From an uncultured Bacteroidota bacterium (GTDB lineage: Bacteria > Bacteroidota > Bacteroidia > Chitinophagales > Chitinophagaceae), in assembly GCA_903851455.1 (NCBI GenBank), contig CAINOM010000109.1, positions 1-5,362 of the forward strand: a stretch of DNA of 5,362 nt, written 5' to 3'. Both the position numbers and the translations under genes were made by a program. Shown here piece after piece: positions 1 to 5,155 of this stretch (the stretch's first letter is position 1; every line of letters begins with the position of its first letter). The notes below the pieces were generated by a model. The model saw only the letters and a program-made list of their open reading frames with translations. It ran no database searches and was not told the origin of the DNA.

Positions 1-44
1 CCGCAAAGAAGGCTGCACCGAAGAAAAAGAAAACCGAAGAGTAA
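1..44 (+). CDS. C-terminal end of an unidentified protein with a Lys/Ala-rich tail (partial, 5' end outside window)
   Basis: The frame starting at base 3 reads Ala-Lys-Lys-Ala-Ala-Pro, then four Lys, Thr, Glu, Glu and a TAA stop at 42-44. Bases 1-2 are the end of the preceding codon. Low-complexity basic Lys/Ala/Pro tails like this occur at the C-terminus of several bacterial nucleic-acid-binding proteins, for example histone H1-like proteins and topoisomerase I of Bacteroidota. With only 13 residues visible the protein cannot be named. The support for it being a real gene end is the amino-acid pattern and a strong terminator hairpin starting 15 bases after the stop. The other two forward frames also run through this stretch, so the choice is not certain. 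Confidence 0.6.
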   Translation, partial: AKKAAPKKKKTEE

Positions 45-50
45 TGATCT

Positions 51-98
51 GAAAAATAAAGCAAGGGTTGGTCACTTTGTGCCCAACCCTTGCTTATT
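51..98. terminator. Bidirectional intrinsic terminator between convergent genes
   Basis: Bases 59-71 pair perfectly with 83-95, a 13-bp stem with core gcaagggttgg / ccaacccttgc. The 11-base loop can itself close with three more pairs (73-75 with 79-81). On the minus strand the stem is followed by a U-rich run (complement of 51-58, tttatttt-like), a good terminator for the M16 gene ending at 183. On the plus strand it is followed by ttatt, a weaker U-tract serving the gene ending at 44. It lies between two convergent stop codons, as expected for a shared terminator. Confidence 0.85.
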
Positions 99-182
99 AA
101 CTATACGCTGCGCATCTTTGGCTTCAAGACCGCTTCTTAAGAACCAGCTTCTTCCGCTCGCGAGAAACATTATTTCTTGCTA

Positions 183-1466
183 TCAGATCACAACGATCTC
201 ATAATAATCTGCTCTGCTAAAATATTTCTGTGCCAGTAGTTGCAGTTCTTTTGCTGTTACTGTCTTGTAGATGTTTATATTGTTGTTGAAGTACTCTTCT
301 GTAAACCCGTTTAGGATAAGGGTGCGCCAGCGTTGCAATATCGAGAATGGGCCATCCAGGTCGCCAAGCAGGCCGCCGAGCAGGTAATTTTTTACCAGCA
401 GCAGTTCATCTTCATCCGCCGGCTCATTGCAAAGCCGCTCCATTTCATGGTACACCTCTTTTATCGCATCTTCCACCACGGCCCTGCCGGTCTCGGTATG
501 GATGATAAATGAGCCTCCATTAATGTCAGGAGACAATGAACTATAGATGCCGTATGTGTAGCCCTTTTCCTCGCGTATGTTGCTCATCAGCCGTGAACCA
601 AAGTAGCCGCCAAATAACGTGTTGAGTACCACCATAGGTGAGTAGTCGGGATGGTGCCTGTTTGGAAAGTCCCTGCCAATACGGATCGCGCCTTGCACAC
701 CATTCGGGTCATTGCTTATTCTGAGCACTTTGTCCTTTGCGGGCTGTACATCAAAAACATCTTTCTGCGTTTCAGACCATTCTACGGCTACTTTCCCGAA
801 GATATCATTGATGCATTTCACTTCGGCCGCGCCTACTTTGCCGGCCATAAACATGCGGGCATGTGCCAGGTTATAATGCGTTTGATAAAAGCTCACAAGG
901 TCTTCGCGCCTGATGGCTTCGATGCTCTCTTTCTTAGAGTAGCGCCCATACGGATGGTCTGGGCCAAAGAGTAGTGCGTCTATTTGCTGGTTGGCTACAA
1001 ACTCACACTGCCGCAGGTTTACCAGCAGTTTCTGAATAGCATTGTGCTTATGTATTTCCACTTCACTTTCCGGGAAGGTTGCATCGGTGATTATTTCGCG
1101 CACCATCGGCAATAGGTCCGGTAAGTGCTTGGTCAGCGAATACAGTGTTACCGTCGCATAGTCATTACCGGCGTTGATCTTCAGTTGTGCACCGTAAAAT
1201 TCCAGTGCCTCATGTATCTGCTCTGCCGTGTATTTCGAAGTGCCGTTTTTAAGGAGCCCGGCTGTTGCCTGTGCTACAGATGGCTTCTGCTCATACCACA
1301 GCCCCGCAGGAAAAACCCAATCGATTTGAGCCACATCCTGTACGCCGGCATCCAGCCAGTAAAGAGGTAGGCCATTCTCTAATTTCTCTGTTTGTATGGG
1401 CGGCAGTTTATATTCAAACTCAACTGCATCATGTATTTCCGGGGGTGTGTGTCTGTCTAATACCAT
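183..1466 (-). CDS. M16-family (pitrilysin/insulinase-like) protein, predicted non-catalytic subunit
   Basis: A 427-residue protein with the two-lobed M16 fold. The N-terminal lobe has a Leu-Glu-Asn-Gly-Leu start strand (residues 29-33), then the region that should hold the zinc site. The C-terminal lobe carries Gly-Gly-Tyr-Phe-Gly-Ser-Arg-Leu (286-293) and Ile-Arg-Glu-Glu-Lys-Gly-Tyr-Thr-Tyr-Gly (297-306). Aligned on the conserved Gly-Thr at 75-76, the HxxEH positions are Gln66, Ala69 and Gly70, so both zinc histidines and the catalytic Glu are gone. I also see no fitting third ligand about 76 residues later (Lys146). The Arg298/Tyr305 pair, which binds substrate from the C-terminal lobe, is kept. 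In known two-subunit M16 peptidases one chain has HxxEH and the other the Arg/Tyr pair; this looks like the latter. No signal peptide or membrane span is seen, so it is probably cytoplasmic. The ATG at 1466 follows a short leader without a strong Shine-Dalgarno. The family call is firm; the heterodimer role is inferred. Confidence 0.93.
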   Translation of the reverse strand: MVLDRHTPPEIHDAVEFEYKLPPIQTEKLENGLPLYWLDAGVQDVAQIDWVFPAGLWYEQKPSVAQATAGLLKNGTSKYTAEQIHEALEFYGAQLKINAGNDYATVTLYSLTKHLPDLLPMVREIITDATFPESEVEIHKHNAIQKLLVNLRQCEFVANQQIDALLFGPDHPYGRYSKKESIEAIRREDLVSFYQTHYNLAHARMFMAGKVGAAEVKCINDIFGKVAVEWSETQKDVFDVQPAKDKVLRISNDPNGVQGAIRIGRDFPNRHHPDYSPMVVLNTLFGGYFGSRLMSNIREEKGYTYGIYSSLSPDINGGSFIIHTETGRAVVEDAIKEVYHEMERLCNEPADEDELLLVKNYLLGGLLGDLDGPFSILQRWRTLILNGFTEEYFNNNINIYKTVTAKELQLLAQKYFSRADYYEIVVI

Positions 1467-1491
1467 TATTACTCTTTTACCAATTTAATTG

Positions 1492-1520
1492 TAAACGTAC
1501 GAAGTTACTAATTAACCCAA
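1492..1520 (-). promoter_or_regulatory. Candidate Bacteroidota-type promoter for the M16 gene
   Basis: On the minus strand TTG (complement of 1518-1520) is followed after 18 bases by TACGTTTA (complement of 1492-1499). This fits the Bacteroidota primary sigma pattern of TTG, 19 or so bases, TAnnTTTG, with one mismatch in the last base. It would start transcription about 20 bases before the ATG at 1466. No strong terminator is visible between the upstream lipoprotein stop (1585) and this site, so read-through from the upstream genes is also possible. Confidence 0.4.
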
Positions 1521-1584
1521 CTCCGGCTACAGAAACAAAAGAAAGAGAAAACGGATCCTACGATAGATAAATGCCAGGCACTGC

Positions 1585-1953
1585 TCAGTAAGATACATAT
1601 TGAGTGCTTGCGAAATTAAAGCCGAATGCCGTATCTATCGTCAGAGTGGTTTTAGAACTTGTCTTTATGAGTTCTGCCCTGGCAACAGCTGTCGATGATT
1701 TTAAAATGAATATAGAGGTAGATGCGGCGCTGGTGTATACATACGTCAGGTACTCGCCATTGTAAGACATTGCTTTTTGCGTGGAGTCGCTGCTTAGAAA
1801 TATGTAGTCCGCAGGCTTATTACTGCTGCCATAAAGGGTTATTGCTGGAATACCATTCACAGTACCAGAAACTATTTCCACTTTATCCTTTTTCGAACAC
1901 GAAAGTAGAGAGAGCACTACGACAAGAATGGGGGCAACAAAAATCGTTTTCAT
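1585..1953 (-). CDS. Small secreted lipoprotein of unknown function
   Basis: From the ATG at 1951-1953 the product is 122 residues. It starts Met-Lys-Thr, followed by a hydrophobic stretch (residues 4-17) and a lipobox-like Leu-Leu-Ser-Cys with the Cys at 19. This is a signal-peptidase II site, and the mature lipoprotein begins Cys-Ser-Lys-Lys-Asp-Lys. The frame can be extended upstream to a TTG at 1999-2001, but that would put 16 non-signal-like residues before the signal peptide, so the ATG is preferred. The mature part, about 104 residues, is rich in Ser, Thr, Tyr and Val with alternating hydrophobic residues, suggesting beta strands; I recognise no domain. It should be anchored in the outer or inner membrane facing the periplasm or surface. 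The residues after the Cys mix Lys and Asp, so they do not settle which. The gene lies 48 bases after a membrane microprotein gene on the same strand and may be co-transcribed with it. Confidence 0.8.
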   Translation of the reverse strand: MKTIFVAPILVVVLSLLSCSKKDKVEIVSGTVNGIPAITLYGSSNKPADYIFLSSDSTQKAMSYNGEYLTYVYTSAASTSIFILKSSTAVARAELIKTSSKTTLTIDTAFGFNFASTQYVSY

Positions 1954-2001
1954 TTTAAAGTAAACGTAAACGATGCCACCTTTCGTATACCTGTATGACA
2001 A

Positions 2002-2145
2002 CTATTGTGCGCTGTTCAGTAACACGATCGCTTCAACGACAAATACAACGCCTACAGCCATTAATGCAAAGAATAAAATCGTTGTAAGTACAGTGTACGT
2101 GTTCGAAAGTGTTTGGTTCGTTTTTTCGTAATGTACATTTTCCAT
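2002..2145 (-). CDS. 47-residue single-span membrane microprotein, unknown function
   Basis: ATG at 2143-2145 to TAG at 2002-2004 gives 47 residues. Residues 1-17 are polar (Asn, Thr, Glu, Lys, Tyr). Residues 18-43 form one long hydrophobic segment rich in Val, Leu, Ile, Phe and Ala, and four polar residues end the chain. The segment contains a buried Glu at position 38, inside Val-Phe-Val-Val-Glu-Ala-Ile-Val. One clean transmembrane helix with short polar flanks is the usual look of a real membrane microprotein, which is why I call it despite its size. There is no signal-peptidase site. It lies directly upstream of the lipoprotein gene, 48 bases apart on the same strand, so the two may form a small unit. 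The in-membrane Glu could pair with a partner helix or bind an ion; that is speculation. I do not recognise a family. Confidence 0.68.
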   Translation of the reverse strand: MENVHYEKTNQTLSNTYTVLTTILFFALMAVGVVFVVEAIVLLNSAQ

Positions 2146-2173
2146 GAGATAATTGATTTAGTTAGCGACAAGG

Positions 2174-2181
2174 TAAAGATA
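2174..2181 (-). promoter_or_regulatory. Weak candidate -7 box for the microprotein/lipoprotein unit
   Basis: On the minus strand this reads TATCTTTA, one mismatch from TAnnTTTG, 28 bases before the microprotein ATG. I see no TTG at the expected 18-20 base distance upstream, so the call rests only on the box and its position. Confidence 0.22.
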
Positions 2182-2262
2182 CTACGATAAACAATATATT
2201 ATACGGGAAAAACACCCTTTTTTTAACTAATGTCTTTAATAAATTGTTAGGCCTTTGAAAAT

Positions 2263-2293
2263 GAAACTCAATATTAGCTGCAAAATGAGTTTC
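2263..2293. repeat. 8-bp inverted repeat, possible operator or RNA hairpin
   Basis: gaaactca (2263-2270) and tgagtttc (2286-2293) are perfect reverse complements separated by 15 bases. No T-tract follows on either strand, so it does not look like an intrinsic terminator. It lies just upstream of the TAnnTTTG box at 2325. Confidence 0.4.
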
Positions 2294-2324
2294 CGCACTA
2301 AATCCAACACATGATGAAAATTTT

Positions 2325-2332
2325 TATATTTG
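2325..2332 (+). promoter_or_regulatory. TAnnTTTG -7 box, candidate promoter for the kinase operon
   Basis: The bases read TATATTTG, an exact match to the Bacteroidota -7 consensus in the direction of the kinase gene. The -33 TTG is not present at the usual distance. If used, transcription would begin near 2338 and leave a leader of roughly 215 bases before the ATG at 2554, containing the GTTAA dyads. Confidence 0.33.
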
Positions 2333-2343
2333 TTGCGATTTTT

Positions 2344-2433
2344 GTTAACGGAACCGAAAACGTACTAAATGTGCGCATACGAAAACGGTCTATGTTAACC
2401 GGGCACAGAATTACATGTGATTAACTCGTTAAT
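2344..2433. repeat. Cluster of GTTAA-type dyads and short direct repeats
   Basis: The palindrome gttaac occurs at 2344-2349 and again at 2394-2399, exactly 50 bases apart. Between them cgaaaacg occurs at 2355-2362 and 2380-2387, 25 bases apart. A further perfect inverted repeat, attaac-tc-gttaat, spans 2420-2433. Regular spacing of related short dyads ahead of a signalling operon suggests protein-binding sites, but each element is short and the region is AT-rich. Confidence 0.3.
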
Positions 2434-2553
2434 AATAACATTATATGGTTTAAGTAAAATAGAAAATAAGGATATTTACAGTAGCAGCAATTATTACGCC
2501 TGTAAAATATCACTCGCGGTAATTGTTTCGTTTTCAAAGGGGTGTGTTGTATC

Positions 2554-4641
2554 ATGTCAATCAACAATAAGAATTTATTACACCAGCTTAAAGAACATTT
2601 TGGAAATTCAATTCCAATCGACTTGCTGCCCTTTTTAGGTTCTGTAAATGACGTATACAATAACATTGATGTCAGCCCCGCACCCGTTAGCGATGCGCTG
2701 GTAAAAGTAAAAAATAAAGCAAAAAGCAAAGAAGACTGTGGACGTATGAAAGTGCATCACGCGCTCATACAGCAGACCGCTAAAACGGGCTCCTGGGAAT
2801 TCAATTTTCCGGAACATACAAGTAGCGATCACAAAAGAGTCAGCGACTCGCATGTTTATTACTTTTCTGATGAAGTATACCGGATACTGGGGCTTGAGCC
2901 GGGCTCATATGAGTTAAGCAAAGACTTTTTCTTTCCTCAGCTCAATCCTTACGACCTTGGCATCATACTCCAAAATGAACCTGGTACTGACGCCGACAAT
3001 AAAAAATACGAAGAAGAGCATACGGTTTTTCTTAAGGATGGTTCGGAGCGCGTAGTGCTTAAAAAGTCAGACATTTATTTTGACAAGAGTGGATTTTCGC
3101 CTTCAAGGATAATTGGCACATTGCAGGACATCACAGAGAAGAAGATGCTGGAAAATGACCTGCAGAATTTGAGAAGAGAAAAGGAAACCATTCTTCAAAA
3201 CCTGTTCAACGCCTATCTTTCTTATGATGTGATCAATAGCAGGGTGCTGTTCTCGAACCTCGCTTTTGAAAAGATATTCGAAGGCACCCCGCTCGAAGGG
3301 AAGACCAGCGAAGCATCGTTTCTGTCGCTTATCTCCGATGAAGATAAGACCGGCGAATATACGCTGCTTCGCAAATTGGTCAAAGGCATCACCGCGGTTC
3401 ACAACTTCAGGATACGGCTTAATGATGGTAGTTTCCGCTGGCTCGAATCCCGCATGATCCCTACCTTGGGTCGCGATGGACGCCTGGTGCGCATAGAGCT
3501 TGTGGCCAACGATGTCACAGCATATAAAAAGGCCGATAGCAGCGCAAATGAAGTAAAAACCGCCTTGCAGAAACAGCTGTTCAGCGTGGGCGAAGCAGTG
3601 TTATTACTCAACGAGGAACTGATAGTGACTTACGCTTCCGAAAATGTGACCCGCCTGCTTGGCTTTACGCCGGAAGACATTGTCGGCACTGCTATAAGGA
3701 ACCTCGTTTACCCTGGCGATAATGAAAAAGTAGTGGTATTCTACAATGGTATTCTCGCGGGCGATAGCGAGACCGACAGGCTTGCTTTCCGGTTCATCAG
3801 CAAAGCAGGAGATGAAGTGTGGTGCGAATGCGTCGTTCAGGATATGACCGACAATGGCCTGGTAGGCGGCATCCTCACCCGGGTAAGAGATGCTACTTTC
3901 TTCAAAGAGCAGGAGAGCCATTTGATATCTACTGTTGATGACCTGAAAAAGATCAATGCAAGTCTTGAAGATTTTGTGTCGGTAGTGTCACACGATCTGA
4001 GAGCGCCACTCCTTTCCATGAAAGGCATTATGGACCTGATGGATATGAAGGAAGAGAGCGCACCCATGGCAAACGAACTGGAATACCTGCGAAGCAGTGT
4101 AGAAAAACTGGATAGCTTTATCATAGACCTGCTTGATTACTCAAGATGCACAAGAAGCGGCGTGAAACCCGAAAGTATATGTCTTGAAGACATATTGGAC
4201 ACTACGACCAATTATTTGAGGTTCATGAATCCACAGCAAAAGCCCGTGGAATTCAAAAAAAGAGTAAAAAACGGAGTATTGTTTTATTCTGACCCAAAAA
4301 TGATTAATATTATACTCAATAACCTGATTTCCAATGCTATAAGATATAGCAGTCCCTCATCCGACCACCCGTATGTGGAGGTGAACATAAATGCCACCAG
4401 TGAAAACGCGCGAATAGAGGTTATTGACAATGGAATAGGTATTGCAAAAGAAGACCAGGAAAGGGTGTTTGATATGTTTTACAGGGTATCAGAAGACAGC
4501 AATGGTACAGGTCTTGGCCTGCACCTGGTTAAAATGGCGGTAGAAAAATTAGCAGGTGAAATAACTATAGAATCTGAACATAATGTAGGCACCAAGTTCT
4601 CTATACTCATTCCAAACATGCTCAATAATAACCAAAACTAG
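2554..4641 (+). CDS. Cytosolic sensor histidine kinase, three PAS domains plus HisKA and HATPase_c
   Basis: From ATG 2554 the protein has 695 residues and no membrane span or signal peptide. Residues 1-60 form a helical lead-in (Leu-Leu-Pro-Phe-Leu ... Val-Asn-Asp-Val-Tyr) like those ahead of PAS domains in other kinases. PAS1 lies at about 68-198 (Gly-Ser-Trp-Glu; Leu-Lys-Asp-Gly-Ser; ending Gly-Thr-Leu-Gln-Asp-Ile-Thr-Glu-Lys-Lys), PAS2 at about 212-328 and PAS3 at about 337-454. A signalling helix leads to HisKA, whose H-box Ser-His-Asp-Leu-Arg-Ala-Pro-Leu has phospho-accepting His480. HATPase_c (about 575-688) has N-box Asn590/Asn594, Asp-Asn-Gly-Ile-Gly at 625-629, an F-box (Phe639/Phe642) and Gly-Thr-Gly-Leu-Gly at 651-655. 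All catalytic motifs look intact. The frame opens upstream at GTG 2542, but ATG 2554 is preferred; aaagggg lies 11 bases before it. It has no receiver or output domain, so phosphate should pass to the receiver genes that follow. The PAS ligands cannot be told from sequence. Confidence 0.95.
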   Translation: MSINNKNLLHQLKEHFGNSIPIDLLPFLGSVNDVYNNIDVSPAPVSDALVKVKNKAKSKEDCGRMKVHHALIQQTAKTGSWEFNFPEHTSSDHKRVSDSHVYYFSDEVYRILGLEPGSYELSKDFFFPQLNPYDLGIILQNEPGTDADNKKYEEEHTVFLKDGSERVVLKKSDIYFDKSGFSPSRIIGTLQDITEKKMLENDLQNLRREKETILQNLFNAYLSYDVINSRVLFSNLAFEKIFEGTPLEGKTSEASFLSLISDEDKTGEYTLLRKLVKGITAVHNFRIRLNDGSFRWLESRMIPTLGRDGRLVRIELVANDVTAYKKADSSANEVKTALQKQLFSVGEAVLLLNEELIVTYASENVTRLLGFTPEDIVGTAIRNLVYPGDNEKVVVFYNGILAGDSETDRLAFRFISKAGDEVWCECVVQDMTDNGLVGGILTRVRDATFFKEQESHLISTVDDLKKINASLEDFVSVVSHDLRAPLLSMKGIMDLMDMKEESAPMANELEYLRSSVEKLDSFIIDLLDYSRCTRSGVKPESICLEDILDTTTNYLRFMNPQQKPVEFKKRVKNGVLFYSDPKMINIILNNLISNAIRYSSPSSDHPYVEVNINATSENARIEVIDNGIGIAKEDQERVFDMFYRVSEDSNGTGLGLHLVKMAVEKLAGEITIESEHNVGTKFSILIPNMLNNNQN

Positions 4642-4646
4642 AACGA

Positions 4647-5078
4647 ATGGACACAGCAGCCAGTAAGTTTTCATTTAAGAAAGTAGTAGCGATCGAGGAT
4701 ACCAAAATAGACCAGTATATCATCCAGAGCACTATGAAAAAATGCAATTTCAGTGAGCAACTCATCGTATTTGGTTCTGCCGGAGATGCTTTGTCTCACT
4801 TTGATGCAGTAGACGAAACAATGCCCGACCTCCCGGACCTGATATTCCTGGATATTCACATGCCTAAAATGAACGGCTTTGAATTCCTGGCAGCATTAAA
4901 TGAAAAACACGACAGCCTTAAACACAAAGTAAATATTGTATTGCTGACGTCGTCGCTGGACCCCATTGATAAAAAATTATCCAGCGAATTCCCGAACATA
5001 AAACTGTTCCTCAATAAACCGTTGAACACAGAGAAGCTCGAAAAAATAAGCGCCATGATGTGCGTTGAAAGTAATTAG
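4647..5078 (+). CDS. Single-domain response regulator (receiver only), first copy
   Basis: A 143-residue receiver domain with no DNA-binding or enzymatic output domain. The acidic pair is Glu17-Asp18, the phosphoacceptor is Asp69 (Phe-Leu-Asp-Ile-His-Met-Pro-Lys-Met-Asn-Gly), the switch Thr is 101, the aromatic switch position holds Phe121 and the conserved Lys is 124 followed by Pro, so the full receiver active site is present. The gene starts 5 bases after the kinase stop, which strongly suggests co-translation and that it is a direct phosphorylation partner of that kinase. Without an output domain it should work CheY- or Spo0F-like, by binding a protein or passing phosphate on. Residues 1-10, before the first receiver strand, are kept in the next gene and are a feature of this pair. 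Confidence 0.94.
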   Translation: MDTAASKFSFKKVVAIEDTKIDQYIIQSTMKKCNFSEQLIVFGSAGDALSHFDAVDETMPDLPDLIFLDIHMPKMNGFEFLAALNEKHDSLKHKVNIVLLTSSLDPIDKKLSSEFPNIKLFLNKPLNTEKLEKISAMMCVESN

Positions 5079-5155
5079 TAAAATAGATACACACCTGTGC
5101 ATACAGGATATTAAACGCCTAGTCACTCTTTGCTCCACAGACAAAACCAAGACCG
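5079..5155. other. 77-base gap between the two receiver genes
   Basis: The only structure I see is a small hairpin, cctgt (5094-5098) with acagg (5103-5107) around a 4-base loop, with no following T-run. There is no clear terminator or TAnnTTTG promoter, so the second receiver gene is probably read from the same transcript. Confidence 0.4.

Larger units (their letters stand above)
2146..2553. other. Divergent intergenic region, AT-rich, no gene found
   Basis: This 408-base gap separates the minus-strand microprotein gene from the plus-strand kinase gene. Reading both strands I found only very short open frames (about 26 residues or fewer) with no protein-like character. It contains a 7-base T run (2218-2224), an 8-bp inverted repeat (2263-2293), a perfect TAnnTTTG box (2325-2332) and a group of GTTAA-type dyads (2344-2433). 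It should hold the promoters for both directions; the repeats are candidate regulator sites. Confidence 0.7.

Noticed and set aside
72..170. Minus-strand 32-residue open frame starting at an ATG just after the M16 stop
   Set aside because: It runs straight through the terminator hairpin and has no recognisable protein features.
1265..1570. Plus-strand open frame of about 100 residues over the start of the M16 gene
   Set aside because: It lies mostly antisense to a clear M16 coding region and its product is low-quality, Pro/Thr/Leu-rich with no domain.
1954..2001. Longer lipoprotein start at TTG 1999-2001
   Set aside because: It would place 16 polar and aromatic residues before a normal signal peptide; the internal ATG gives a standard lipoprotein start.
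2205..2224. Possible terminator: ggg...ccc followed by seven T
   Set aside because: The stem is only three base pairs and no plus-strand gene ends nearby.
2421..2729. Minus-strand open frame of about 100 residues across the kinase start
   Set aside because: It overlaps the kinase N-terminus and intergenic DNA; its hydrophobic look comes from AT-rich codons and there is no supporting motif.
3604..3921. Minus-strand open frame inside the kinase PAS3 region
   Set aside because: Antisense shadow of a conserved domain with no features of its own.
5094..5107. Hairpin cctgt/acagg as a terminator between the receiver genes
   Set aside because: The stem is only five base pairs and no T-run follows.
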